Source: Kroppenstedtia guangzhouensis
GTDB lineage: Bacteria > Bacillota > Bacilli > Thermoactinomycetales > DSM-45169
Direction: 5' to 3'
Assembly (NCBI RefSeq): GCF_014637345.1
Contig: NZ_BMEX01000013.1
Location: 1 to 64,000, forward strand
Length of the DNA: 64,000 nt
Below, one piece after another: positions 45,943 to 55,063 of the stretch. The stretch's first letter is position 1; each line of letters begins with the position of its first letter. The notes below the pieces were generated by a model, which was not told where the DNA came from, did not search any database, and saw nothing but the letters and a program-made list of their open reading frames with translations. Made by a program: the position numbers and the translations under genes.

Positions 45943-46146
45943 GGAATCACCTCGTTCCCACTATACCATAACGGAAAGAAGCGGAGAAAGAGGTCGATAC
46001 CGAATTTGCAAGGGATAAGATCCCCCAGGAATCATCGGTTTTTGAAGATTGAGGATTTCATTGTTTTCTCAGTACTCATAAGATCCTTTTATTCGGAAAT
46101 ACAGACAAAACCGGGAAAATGAATGGAATGCAGGGGGTTTGAAGTG

Positions 46147-48729
46147 ATGGATAATTATCAGATGACGCCGGGGGGCATGCCGCCGCGGTCACGCAGTACT
46201 GGCCGTAGAGCAAAGCGTCGTTCCCTGGCGGGCCGTTCCTCCCGGGGCGGTCGGGGAGGCGGCAGCGGGAAACGTTTCCGTTTTTTCAACAAAAAATGGT
46301 TTTTCCTGGTGTTCACCACCACCATTCTGCTGGCGGTGGGCGGTTGCTCCGCAGTGATGATGAGTGCAAAAACCTACAATATGGATGAAGTTAAAAAGAG
46401 CATGGAAACCTCATCCGTAGTTTATGATCGTGACGGGAAAAAGGTGATGCAGCTCGGATCTACCAACCGGGAGTATGTGAAACTGAAAGATGTGAAGTCC
46501 CCTGAATTATATCAGGCCTTTGTCGCAGTGGAGGATGAACGCTTCTACAATCACCACGGTGTGGACTATTGGAGCCTGGGACGGGCCGTGGTGAAAAACA
46601 TCATCGCCATGGGCAAGGCCGAGGGCGGTGGAACGATCACCATGCAGGTGGCCCGGAACGCGGTGATCAAAGATCGGAAGAAGACCTATTCCAGGAAATT
46701 GGACGAGATGATGGCAGCTTTAAGCCTGGAGAAGGAAGTATCCAAAACCAGGATTTTGGAAACCTATCTCAACTATATCGATTTCGGGAACAACGTGCAG
46801 GGAATCAAGATGGCGGCCAAGATCTATTTTGACAAGGATATCACCAAGGAGAAGTTGGAGCCCCATGAGATCGCCCTGTTGGCGGGGTTGCCCAAGGCAC
46901 CCTACGGTTACGATCCCTTCCGTTTCCCGGATAAAGCCAAGTTCCGCCGCAATGTGGTGCTCAACAAGATGGCGGAAGAGACGGAAGCTCCCTTCGGTGC
47001 TTTGATCACCAAGGAGGAAGCGGAAAAATATAAAAAGATGGACCTGGGCGTCAAGCAGGAAGCAGTCCAAAAACATCTGAAAAGTAGCGAATTCTATGCG
47101 TATAAAAGTCTGATTCTCAATGAAATTGAGGAGCGTTACCCTGGGATCGATTCCAAAGATCTGATCAACGGAGGCTACAGGATTTACACCGCCCTCGATC
47201 CCAAGGTTCAAAAGGCGACGGAAGAAGCCCTGCAGAAGGATGAGTTTTTCGTCGACAAGGATACCGGCCGGAAGTTGAAGCCGGAGGAACTGAACGCCGC
47301 CATGACGGTTCTCGATGCGAAAACCGGGGAGATTGTGGCTGTGGGCGGCGGCCGCGATTACAAACCGGGGTACTACAACTGGTCGATCACCAACCGGCAG
47401 CCGGGATCCGCGATCAAGCCGATCACTGTTTACGGTCCGGCAATCAAGGATCATAACTTCAATGAATACACGATGGTGAAGGACGAACCGATCAAGATCG
47501 GTGACTGGGAACCGAAGAACATGAGTCGCAAGGTTTATGGAGACATCCCGATGCAGGAGATGGTGAACAACTCCCTGAACCTCTCCACCATCCGGATCCT
47601 GCGGGATCAGGTGAAACTGCCTGCGGCGGCGGAATACGCGGAAAAAGCGGGGATTCAACTGGATGAAAAGGATAAAGGCAGTTATGCCGCCCTGGCTCTG
47701 GGTGGGATGACCAAAGGGACGACCACGGTCGAGATTGCCCAGTCTTATGCAACCTTTGCCAATCTGACGGGGACGAACCGGGACGCACATGCTGTGGTCA
47801 AGATTGTGGATCCACAAGAGAACAACCGGGTTCTCCAGCCTGCGAAACCGATTAAAAAACACCAGGTGTTTGATCCCAAAACCGCCTGGTATATGACACG
47901 GATGCTGCTGAATAACGTGGAGGAAGGGACCGGGACCAACGCTCAGATACCGGGTCATCAAGTGGCCGGAAAAACCGGGACCACCCAGAGCAGCAAAGAG
48001 GCTTGGTTTGTGGGTTACACATCGAAGTATGTGAGCGCGGTCACGGTGTTCAACCAATACGATAAAAGCAAGGAGAACGATGTGGAGCTCTCCGGTGGAG
48101 GTTATGCGGCTCCCATCTTCCAGGATGTGATGAGCAAAGCCCTGGAAGGGATGCCGCCCCAGAAATTCCGGAAACCCTCAGGTGTGCCGGAGCCCGAGCC
48201 GCCCTTTGAGCTGAAACCGATTAAGGACCTCAGAGGCGGGTTTGACGGCAGCTCCCAGGTGAATCTGCAGTGGTCCGATTACTCCGACCGGTTGAAATAC
48301 CGGGTGGAGCGCTCCGAAGACGGTTCCAACTGGAGTGCCATCGGCGAGACATCGGATGGGGCCTTCAACGACAGCAACATTGAGGTGCCCAGTGATGGCT
48401 TGTTTGGCGGCGGGTCGAAGACTTACCATTACCGGGTGATCGCCATCGACACTCAGGCGGAGGATCCCGATAACAAGGAGTCCGGGCCGTCCAATGTGAT
48501 GACGATCCGAATCACTGCCAAGCAGGAAGAGCCGCCGGAAGATGATGATGAGGAGGAGGATGATCAACCAAAGGATCAGGGAGAGGATCAGAACCCCAAC
48601 GGCGGTGACACGCCCTTTCCCCCGGGGAACGAGCAGGGAGATCGCCCCCCCGATGGTGGCGATCGTCGGGGTGACAACGGAAATGATAACGGTGATAATA
48701 ATGGTTGGCGACCCCCATGGGACAGATAA
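46147..48729 (+). CDS. Class A penicillin-binding protein with fibronectin-like domain (first copy)
   Basis: A bifunctional peptidoglycan synthase of 860 residues. A basic N-terminus is followed by one membrane helix ending in AVGGCSAVMM. The glycosyltransferase domain has VEDERFYNHHGVDY (near 128) and GGGTITMQVARN. The transpeptidase has SAIK (near 420), SLN (near 477) and KTGTT (near 608). A fibronectin type III-like domain (about 685-790) precedes an acidic, glycine/proline-rich tail ending WRPPWDR. ATG 46147 follows AGGGGG. A similar gene follows directly, so this is a tandem duplication. It should work in septal, cylindrical or spore wall synthesis. Confidence 0.95.
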   Translation: MDNYQMTPGGMPPRSRSTGRRAKRRSLAGRSSRGGRGGGSGKRFRFFNKKWFFLVFTTTILLAVGGCSAVMMSAKTYNMDEVKKSMETSSVVYDRDGKKVMQLGSTNREYVKLKDVKSPELYQAFVAVEDERFYNHHGVDYWSLGRAVVKNIIAMGKAEGGGTITMQVARNAVIKDRKKTYSRKLDEMMAALSLEKEVSKTRILETYLNYIDFGNNVQGIKMAAKIYFDKDITKEKLEPHEIALLAGLPKAPYGYDPFRFPDKAKFRRNVVLNKMAEETEAPFGALITKEEAEKYKKMDLGVKQEAVQKHLKSSEFYAYKSLILNEIEERYPGIDSKDLINGGYRIYTALDPKVQKATEEALQKDEFFVDKDTGRKLKPEELNAAMTVLDAKTGEIVAVGGGRDYKPGYYNWSITNRQPGSAIKPITVYGPAIKDHNFNEYTMVKDEPIKIGDWEPKNMSRKVYGDIPMQEMVNNSLNLSTIRILRDQVKLPAAAEYAEKAGIQLDEKDKGSYAALALGGMTKGTTTVEIAQSYATFANLTGTNRDAHAVVKIVDPQENNRVLQPAKPIKKHQVFDPKTAWYMTRMLLNNVEEGTGTNAQIPGHQVAGKTGTTQSSKEAWFVGYTSKYVSAVTVFNQYDKSKENDVELSGGGYAAPIFQDVMSKALEGMPPQKFRKPSGVPEPEPPFELKPIKDLRGGFDGSSQVNLQWSDYSDRLKYRVERSEDGSNWSAIGETSDGAFNDSNIEVPSDGLFGGGSKTYHYRVIAIDTQAEDPDNKESGPSNVMTIRITAKQEEPPEDDDEEEDDQPKDQGEDQNPNGGDTPFPPGNEQGDRPPDGGDRRGDNGNDNGDNNGWRPPWDR

Positions 48730-48739
48730 TCATATGAGT

Positions 48740-48770
48740 AAGACCGGTCTGTATGGACCGGTCTTTTTTT
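48740..48770 (+). terminator. Terminator between the two PBP genes
   Basis: AAGACCGGTC and GACCGGTCTT with a six-base loop, then seven T. The two PBP genes are therefore probably separate transcription units. Confidence 0.93.
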
Positions 48771-48901
48771 GTATTTGGATGTTATGATTGGAAAAGGAAA
48801 TCTATTGGATTTAAAGGAAGAATTGGAGTAACATAGATGCCAGGTATGATCATCGGATGGATACAGATGGAGGAGTCAAAGAGAGAGGGAGGTTGAGAAG
48901 C

Positions 48902-51334
48902 ATGGAGGAAAAACGGGCCGAGTCCAGGAAGCGAAGAAGGGGCTTCAGACGACTGATCAACCGGAAGTGGATTTTGCTGGTGTTGATCACCACGGCCCTG
49001 TTGGTGGCAGGGGGATGTTCTGTGGTGATGATGACGGCCAAGTCGATGCCTCTCGACCGGTTGAACCGCATCGACGTGGCTTCCACCATCTATGATGTGA
49101 ACAACCGCCCGGCGACCAAGCTGGGTTCCACCAACAAGGAGTATGTTCACATGGAGGATGTTCGATCCCGCAAACTGATTGAGAGCGCCTTTGTTGCGGT
49201 GGAAGACCGCCGATTTTATGAACATCACGGAGTTGACTTCAGGGGCCTTCTGCGGGCGGCGGTCCATAATGTGCTGCAAGGCAGAAAGGCAGAGGGTGGC
49301 GGTACGATCACCATGCAGGTGGCCCGGAATGTCATCCTGGAAAACAAGACGAAAACCTACACCCGAAAATTGAAAGAAGTGGCTGTCGCGTGGAATTTGG
49401 AACGAAAATACCATAAAGAAGATATTTTAGAAGCTTATCTCAATTTTATCTACTTCGGGAATGATGTCCAGGGAATCCAGATGGCATCCAAAATCTACTT
49501 TGGAAAAGATCTGACCAAGGCGAAGCTCGAGCCGCAGGAGGCCGCCCTGCTGGCAGCCCTGCCCAAGGCTCCATCCACATATAATCCCTATCTGAACCGG
49601 GAGAAGGCATTGGAGAGACGGAACCTGGTTCTCGATGTGATGGCGAGAGAAGGAGTGATCTCCCGGGAGGAACGGGAACGACTCCGCGAGACGGATCTGG
49701 GGGTGGATCGAAAAAATCTGAAGAGATACCTGAAGTCGGATCAGTATGTAGCTTATAAACATCTGGTGGTGGAAGAGGCGAAAGAACGTTATGGCATCTC
49801 CGAGACGGAACTGGCCACCGGGGGATACAAAATACAGACCAACCTGGTACCCCAAGCCCAGACGGCGATGGAAAAAGCTTTCGATGATGATTCCCTCTTC
49901 CAAGAACATGATGAATTGGATGGCGGGGCGACGATGGTCCACACCAAAACCGGAGGCATTGCCGCCATCGCAGGTGGACGTGACTATAAGGGTCAGGGAT
50001 ATATCCTCCGTTCCAAAGCGGAATTGAAGCAACCAGGATCAGCGATCAAGCCGATCACGGTATACGCTCCGGCAGTGCAGGAAAAGGGGTATGATGAATT
50101 TTCACTCGTCCCCGATCCGCCGGGTTTTCGGATCGGGGATTGGCAGCCGAAAAACTTTCAACAACGTTATTTTGGAAAGTTGCCACTGAAGGATGTGTTG
50201 GCCAAATCTCTCAACGTGGCCACAGCCTGGTTGTTGAAAAATGAAGTGGGACGGGATACTGCTGTGGATTACGCCACCCGGATGGGTCTGACACTGAACC
50301 GGAAGGATCGGTCCTCTGATGCTGCACTGGCTCTCGGGGGATTGACCGAAGGGGTGAACACGATCCAAATGGCCCAGGCTTATTCCCCCTTTGCCAATAA
50401 CGGCCGGATAACCCAAGCCCATGCCATCCGAAAGATCACTGTTGAGGATCGGGAATGGGAAGCGAAGAAAGAATTGGCGAAAGATCAGCAGGTATTGACT
50501 CCGAAGACCGCTTATTACCTGACCCGGATGATGCACTACAACATTCTTCAGGGGACGGGAACCAGTGCTCGACTCCCCGATGGTCGGGATGTGGCCGGGA
50601 AGACGGGAACGACGCAGAACAGCCGGGAGGCTTGGTTTGTGGGTTACACCCGGGAGTATGTAATGTCCGCCATGGTATTTAATCAGGAAAATGGAAAAGT
50701 GGAACTTTCCGGCGGCGCCTATCCGGCCAAGATTTTCCGAAGAGTGATGTCGGAAACATTGCAAGGAACACCGATCAGTCGGTTTCAAAATCCCGGTGTG
50801 TCGGAACCCCAGCCCCCCTTCCAGTTGAAACCGGTGCAACTGTCTGCATCCTTCGATTCCGATCAACAGGTGGTCCGGTTGAAGTGGAATGATTACTCCG
50901 ATCGTCTGAAATATCGGGTGGAACGTTCCGAGGAGGGAGGCAACTGGCAGGCGATTGGAGAGACCAGTTCCGGTTCTTATACAGATGGAAGCATTGTTAT
51001 GCCCCAATCGGCTGACGATCCCCTCGGTCAGATCTTCAGCGGGAAAAAGACCTACCAATACCGGGTGATCGCAGTAGATACAGTGAAAAACCAAGAGGCA
51101 GGTCCATCCAACACGGTGAAGATTCAGTTGGTTTCGGAACAGCCCCCCACTGAGAATCCAGGGGATGAGGAGGGGGATGACCCACCCGGGGATGAGGAGG
51201 GGGATGAGCCTGGAGACCCGGGAGAGCCGGGAGAGCCGCCTGGGGATCCACCCGGCAATGATCAAGGAGATCCATTCCCGATTCCCGACCGGAGAGACTG
51301 GGGTTCCTGGCGGCCGCCGGTTTGGGGCAGGTGA
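48902..51334 (+). CDS. Class A penicillin-binding protein with fibronectin-like domain (second copy)
   Basis: An 810-residue paralogue of the preceding PBP with the same order: basic N-terminus, one helix ending VAGGCSVVMM, glycosyltransferase (VEDRRFYEHHGVDF, GGGTITMQVARN), transpeptidase (SAIK near 379, SLN near 436, KTGTT near 566), fibronectin-like domain and an acidic Pro/Gly tail ending WRPPVWGR. Start ATG 48902 has GGGAGG nine bases upstream; ATG 48857 is less likely. The conserved end W-R-P-P-x-W-x-R in both copies is noteworthy. Confidence 0.95.
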   Translation: MEEKRAESRKRRRGFRRLINRKWILLVLITTALLVAGGCSVVMMTAKSMPLDRLNRIDVASTIYDVNNRPATKLGSTNKEYVHMEDVRSRKLIESAFVAVEDRRFYEHHGVDFRGLLRAAVHNVLQGRKAEGGGTITMQVARNVILENKTKTYTRKLKEVAVAWNLERKYHKEDILEAYLNFIYFGNDVQGIQMASKIYFGKDLTKAKLEPQEAALLAALPKAPSTYNPYLNREKALERRNLVLDVMAREGVISREERERLRETDLGVDRKNLKRYLKSDQYVAYKHLVVEEAKERYGISETELATGGYKIQTNLVPQAQTAMEKAFDDDSLFQEHDELDGGATMVHTKTGGIAAIAGGRDYKGQGYILRSKAELKQPGSAIKPITVYAPAVQEKGYDEFSLVPDPPGFRIGDWQPKNFQQRYFGKLPLKDVLAKSLNVATAWLLKNEVGRDTAVDYATRMGLTLNRKDRSSDAALALGGLTEGVNTIQMAQAYSPFANNGRITQAHAIRKITVEDREWEAKKELAKDQQVLTPKTAYYLTRMMHYNILQGTGTSARLPDGRDVAGKTGTTQNSREAWFVGYTREYVMSAMVFNQENGKVELSGGAYPAKIFRRVMSETLQGTPISRFQNPGVSEPQPPFQLKPVQLSASFDSDQQVVRLKWNDYSDRLKYRVERSEEGGNWQAIGETSSGSYTDGSIVMPQSADDPLGQIFSGKKTYQYRVIAVDTVKNQEAGPSNTVKIQLVSEQPPTENPGDEEGDDPPGDEEGDEPGDPGEPGEPPGDPPGNDQGDPFPIPDRRDWGSWRPPVWGR

Positions 51335-51375
51335 AAAAACTCTTTATCTACATCAGGATGCGGGATCAGGTCATA

Positions 51376-51513
51376 CTAGAAGCATTGTGAAAAAGCCGTT
51401 CAAAGGGAGAGTTGGGTTTCGCATGGAGTGATTTTGGACCGAAGAACAACGAAAAGGTCATGTGAAACCCAATCCCGACCGTCCCGGCCACCACTAATTC
51501 ACAATGCTTCTAG
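51376..51513 (+). repeat. Dispersed palindromic element, copy J (most complete)
   Basis: The best-preserved copy, 138 bp. CTAGAAGCATTGTGAA (51376-51391) and TTCACAATGCTTCTAG (51498-51513) form a perfect 16-base terminal inverted repeat. Inside, TTGGGTTTCGCATG pairs with CATGTGAAACCCAA. The centre is GAGTGATTTTGGACCG...ACGAAAAGG. Confidence 0.93.
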
Positions 51514-51554
51514 GGGCGGAGCCCGGAACCTGATGGAAAGGAGAAGCACATTTC

Positions 51555-51686
51555 ATGAAGAAGCGGAAGAATTCCAGCCTGGAGCAAAAGAGGAAGGAAA
51601 AGGAGAACAGAGAAGTACGTGACAGGGAGTCACGCCCCGGACTTGGAAACAGAAAGTTGGAAGGTCCGGATCGTCCGGGCACCTGA
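51555..51686 (+). CDS. Possible 43-residue basic protein (small spore protein-like)
   Basis: A short frame with AAAGGAGAAG upstream of ATG 51555. The product MKKRKNSSLEQKRKEKENRE... is very hydrophilic and highly charged, with no cysteine, and ends GPDRPGT. Small, charged proteins of this size are typical of minor acid-soluble spore proteins, but I cannot match a family. A perfect 12 bp hairpin follows its stop codon immediately. It sits 41 bases after the element copy J. Confidence 0.45.
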   Translation: MKKRKNSSLEQKRKEKENREVRDRESRPGLGNRKLEGPDRPGT

Positions 51687-51723
51687 ACAACCGGCCCCCT
51701 CCCATGAGGATGGGGCCGGTTGT
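51687..51723 (+). terminator. Strong hairpin, probable terminator
   Basis: ACAACCGGCCCC (51687-51698) and GGGGCCGGTTGT (51712-51723) pair perfectly. The T tract afterwards is weak (CTCATGT). Confidence 0.65.
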
Positions 51724-51814
51724 CTCATGTAAGCATACGGACAGGTTCTAAACCGGGTGTTGTCCCAATAGACTGATTCTACGGGGACGAGTTTCAGCCG
51801 GGGAGGGGTTGTCT

Positions 51815-52867
51815 GTGGTGCTGCATGAACGGTGGTTTACCGCTTCTCGTGTCGGTTTCACTTATATTGGCACGGTGGTGGGAGCGGGGTTTGCCTCCGG
51901 GCAGGAAATTATGCAATTTTTTACGGTCAGCGGTTTCAGAAGCGTATGGGCCATCTTACTGGTGACCGTTCTGTTTTCTTGGTTGGGAATTCGTATGATG
52001 GTGATTGGAGGACGTTTGAAGGCCCGTTCTTATGAAGAGTTTAACAATTACTTGTTTGGCGCCGGCGCCGGCCGTTGGATGAACTGGTTTGTGGGAGTGA
52101 TTCTCTTCGGAGTGACAACAGCGATGATGTCTGGGACAGGGGCCTTATTCAAGGAGCAGTTGGGATTGTCCTTTCATTTTGGCGTCATCGTCACCTCTAT
52201 GATTGCCTTTTTGGTGATCATCAAAGGAATGGAAGGAATCTTGAATGTCAACGCCCTGGTGGTTCCCTGTATGTTCGCCTTCACCTTGGTGGTGGGAATC
52301 CAGGGCTTGTCGGGATCGGGCCTCGGTGAATTTTTGGTGATGGAACCCATGGAAGGAACCCGGAACTGGATAATCTCCGCCATCACTTATGTCGCCTTCA
52401 ACCTGGCGATGGCACAGTCGGTGCTGATTCCCTTGGGAGGGGAGATCCAGGATGAAAAGACGCTTCGATTGGGAGGGATTCTGGGGGGGGTCGGCCTGGG
52501 CGTCATGTTGTTGGCCAGCAATTTCGCCCTGTCACTCAAAATCCCTGAGATCTTCCATCTGGAAATCCCGATCGCGCTGGTGATCTCCACCCTGGGAGAG
52601 GGAATGAAGTACTTCTTTTTAGCAGTGATGTGGGGGGAAATATTCACCACTCTGATCGGCAATGTCTACGGGTTGGCCGCCAATCTGGAAAGTGTGATCC
52701 CGGTTCGGATCCATACGCTGATGGCCCTGATCTTTATCCTGGGGTATGTCTGCTCCCTGATCGGATTTCCGGTGTTTATCGGATATATCTACCCCATCTT
52801 CGGCTATTGCGGGCTCTTGATGTTGCTGTTTCTGGCTGTTCGCAAATATCCGGGCAAACAGGGATGA
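51815..52867 (+). CDS. YkvI-family multi-pass membrane protein
   Basis: A 350-residue membrane protein with about ten helices. The N-terminus RWFTASRVGFTYIGTVVGAGFASGQEIMQFF is the hallmark of the B. subtilis YkvI family, which has the amino acid transporter-like first helix. Substrate unknown. GTG 51815 is six bases after GGGAGGGG; a TTG at 51809 starts inside the ribosome site and is unlikely. It appears to be monocistronic, with the nitroreductase gene starting 84 bases after its stop. Confidence 0.85.
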   Translation: MVLHERWFTASRVGFTYIGTVVGAGFASGQEIMQFFTVSGFRSVWAILLVTVLFSWLGIRMMVIGGRLKARSYEEFNNYLFGAGAGRWMNWFVGVILFGVTTAMMSGTGALFKEQLGLSFHFGVIVTSMIAFLVIIKGMEGILNVNALVVPCMFAFTLVVGIQGLSGSGLGEFLVMEPMEGTRNWIISAITYVAFNLAMAQSVLIPLGGEIQDEKTLRLGGILGGVGLGVMLLASNFALSLKIPEIFHLEIPIALVISTLGEGMKYFFLAVMWGEIFTTLIGNVYGLAANLESVIPVRIHTLMALIFILGYVCSLIGFPVFIGYIYPIFGYCGLLMLLFLAVRKYPGKQG

Positions 52868-52950
52868 GACGGTGCCACAAACAGGGTTTCTCCGAGCAGG
52901 GGTGAATGGGATAGAATAGAACGGGAATCCAATGAAAGGGGAGAGCTTGT

Positions 52951-53523
52951 TTGGAAGTGAAGGATGCCATTCGGTCCCGGAGGAGTATTGGAAAAGTAAG
53001 TCAAACCATGCCGGAACCACAGCTGATCGAAAAAGTGTTGGAAGCGGCCCGCTGGGCTCCCAACCATCATATGACCCAGCCTTGGAAGTTCTTTGTATTG
53101 ACAGGAGCTGCCCGGATTCGTCTGGGGAAGGTGTTGAGAGAGATCAAAGAAGAAGGTTGGACGGAAGACGAAAGACAGGCGAATGCTGAAAGCTTGGAGC
53201 GGGAAGAACGGAAGCCCCTGCTGGCACCCGTGGTGATCGCTGTTGCGGTCACTCCTTCCGATGATCCGAAAGTGGAGGAAATCGAAGAGATCTGTGCTGT
53301 GGCAGCCGGGGTGCAAAATGGGTTGTTGACAGCTCATGCCTTGGGGCTGGGGGCGATCTGGCGTACGGGCAAGCCCACTTACCATCCCAGGATGAAGGAG
53401 TTTTTTCAACTGGGTGAAAGGCAAACCTTGCTCGGGTTTTTATACATCGGTTATCCCTCCATTCTTCCCAAGGAACGTCCCCGGGCCCCCATGGAGGAGA
53501 AAGTGGAATGGTGGGATCATTGA
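52951..53523 (+). CDS. Nitroreductase-family flavoprotein (YdjA-like)
   Basis: A 190-residue FMN-dependent oxidoreductase. The N-terminal IRSRRSIGK binds the FMN phosphate, and AARWAPNHHMTQPWKFFVL and GLGAIWRTG are typical of the YdjA/nitroreductase group. Substrate is not determinable. TTG 52951 follows GGGGAG by seven bases. It is followed at 86 bases by the PlsY-like gene. Confidence 0.92.
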   Translation: MEVKDAIRSRRSIGKVSQTMPEPQLIEKVLEAARWAPNHHMTQPWKFFVLTGAARIRLGKVLREIKEEGWTEDERQANAESLEREERKPLLAPVVIAVAVTPSDDPKVEEIEEICAVAAGVQNGLLTAHALGLGAIWRTGKPTYHPRMKEFFQLGERQTLLGFLYIGYPSILPKERPRAPMEEKVEWWDH

Positions 53524-53609
53524 TCCTGCATTGATTCCAGAGGAAGCATCCCGTCACCGGCTTCAAGGGTTCCCGGTTGCTCGATCTGCCTGAAAGGTGG
53601 AGGAAGACA

Positions 53610-54194
53610 ATGATGCTGATCTTGATTGCTGTCACGGGATACCTGATCGGTTCACTCCCGGTCTTCACTCTGCTTCACAGCCGGAGGGTTCCCCGGGTGA
53701 GCCATCTCTCCCCCGGCGGGATCCGTCCGGGGAGAGGCTTGCGGGAAGGTATGATCTTTGCCGGGTTGCAGATGGGGAAAGGGGCGTTGGCCACCCTGAC
53801 GGGATTGTTGCTGGCAGGGTGGACGGGAGGTGCACTGGCGGCCGCGGCCGCGGTGCTGGGGGATCTGTTTTCTCTGTTCCGGCACGTTCATGGCGGGGGA
53901 GGAGTGGCAGTTGCCGCGGGGGGATTGCTAATCTTGAGCCCGCTTTTGGTTGCTTTGGGTATGAGCATCTACTTGCTGACTCTCGTTCTCACCCGCTACT
54001 TTTCCGTCTCTGTACTTTTTGCTTCCATCGGGGTCATGGTTTTTTCCCTGGTTTTGTTTCCGGGGGTGTACGTGGTGTTGGTGGTGTTGTTTGCAGGGGG
54101 GGTGATCTGGTTGAGGAACAGGGGGCGTCCCGATCGCTGGTTCAAAGGAATGGAGCCCCCGGTGTGGAAACGGGGTTTTCGCCGTTGGCGATGA
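53610..54194 (+). CDS. Divergent PlsY-like membrane protein
   Basis: A 194-residue membrane protein with about five helices. Its start, LIAVTGYLIGSLPVFTLLHSRR, and the later LGDLFSLFRHVHGGGGVAVAAGG resemble PlsY glycerol-3-phosphate acyltransferase (GSIP..., GHxFP-x-F-KGGKGVAT). The conserved GSGNIGATN block is replaced by SPGGIRPGRGL, and the lysines of KGGKG are replaced by glycine/histidine. It may have a changed or lost activity. GGTGGAGGAAG precedes ATG 53610. It is followed by a bidirectional terminator. Confidence 0.72.
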   Translation: MMLILIAVTGYLIGSLPVFTLLHSRRVPRVSHLSPGGIRPGRGLREGMIFAGLQMGKGALATLTGLLLAGWTGGALAAAAAVLGDLFSLFRHVHGGGGVAVAAGGLLILSPLLVALGMSIYLLTLVLTRYFSVSVLFASIGVMVFSLVLFPGVYVVLVVLFAGGVIWLRNRGRPDRWFKGMEPPVWKRGFRRWR

Positions 54195-54212
54195 GGAATC
54201 TCCAGAAATGTC

Positions 54213-54254
54213 AAAAGCCGCCGACGGGTTTTGCTGTTCGTCAGCGGCTCGGCT
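54213..54254. terminator. Bidirectional terminator
   Basis: GCCGCCGACG (54217-54226) pairs with CGTCAGCGGC (54239-54248) with one mismatch, between two convergent genes. On the minus strand the hairpin is followed by TTTTG. Confidence 0.75.
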
Positions 54255-54271
54255 TTCTGGTGGTTTATTTC

Positions 54272-55063
54272 TCAAACTGCCACTTCCACTTTATAACCAC
54301 TGAACTTTCGAATATTGATCACCCCGTTGTCCAACATCAGATACTGGGCCTTGGCCCCGAGCAATTTTCCCCGGATCCGGTCCAACTTATCCAGGTTCAG
54401 AGGTTTGATCTTTTCCGGAACTTCCAGACATGGATAACGAAAGGTAAGTGGTTCTTGGTCCCCTTGATAGTATCTCCGGTATTTTTCGGGGATTTTTGCT
54501 TCCATATCGGCACGTACTTCCTGCAGATCCCGGTCGGCGATTTCATTTTTCAGCATCCGTCGCCAGTTGGTCTTATCCTTGATATATTGAGCCAGATGCA
54601 TCTCGATTTCCCCTGCGGTTTTGCGATCCGGAACCTCGGCGATGGGAACCGCCGTCACGGCTCCTTGGTCGATCCATCGCTTCGGCATGTTGGTTTTCCG
54701 GGTGATACCCACTTTCACATCATCACTGATCGCCAGATAGACGATATGAGGTTGCATGCAGTGGCGTTCACCAAAGTCGGCATCACGGCAAGTGCCCAGG
54801 TGAAAGTGGCATTGATGAGGTTTCACAATACATAAGTCATTCTCTGCACGATCCCGGAAACAAGGATAGCAGGAACCGTTGTTAAAAGTCTTTTTGATCT
54901 TCCGTCCACAGTATATACAAGCTTTTTCCCCTAAAAAACGGATCTCCAACTCTTCTCCCAACAACTCATTGATCGGAATCTCCCGGTCGGGAAAGGGCCA
55001 AAAGTAAGTGACCGGATCTGTATGCTGATGTGTCAACGGCTGGATATAGCCGGTCAGCTGCAT
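54272..55063 (-). CDS. DUF2797 protein with zinc-type cysteine clusters
   Basis: A 263-residue protein with N-terminal cysteine pairs (CIYCGRKIKKTFNNGSCYPCFRD, then CHFHLGTC and HCMQPH, about residues 50-105). The segment VYLAISDDVKVGITRKTNMPKRWIDQGA resembles the GIY-YIG nuclease fold start. This layout matches DUF2797 proteins. A nucleic acid-binding or nuclease role is inference. Monocistronic on the minus strand, ending in the shared terminator. Confidence 0.85.
   Translation of the reverse strand: MQLTGYIQPLTHQHTDPVTYFWPFPDREIPINELLGEELEIRFLGEKACIYCGRKIKKTFNNGSCYPCFRDRAENDLCIVKPHQCHFHLGTCRDADFGERHCMQPHIVYLAISDDVKVGITRKTNMPKRWIDQGAVTAVPIAEVPDRKTAGEIEMHLAQYIKDKTNWRRMLKNEIADRDLQEVRADMEAKIPEKYRRYYQGDQEPLTFRYPCLEVPEKIKPLNLDKLDRIRGKLLGAKAQYLMLDNGVINIRKFSGYKVEVAV

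Larger units (their letters stand above)
45520..46146. other. Region with two terminators and a small minus-strand gene
   Basis: Two hairpins with T tracts (45549-45575 and 45662-45693) lie in this gap. A 57-codon minus-strand gene is at 45769-45942. The rest, including 45943-46146, is AT-rich and probably holds the PBP promoter, but I cannot point to one with confidence. Confidence 0.5.

Noticed and set aside
46720-48057. A 445-codon minus-strand frame inside the first PBP gene
   Set aside because: It lies fully opposite a gene with complete PBP motifs and shows no domain of its own.
53597-54835. A 412-codon plus-strand frame overlapping the PlsY-like gene and the DUF2797 gene
   Set aside because: It runs through two supported genes in other frames and crosses their shared terminator; composition is not protein-like.
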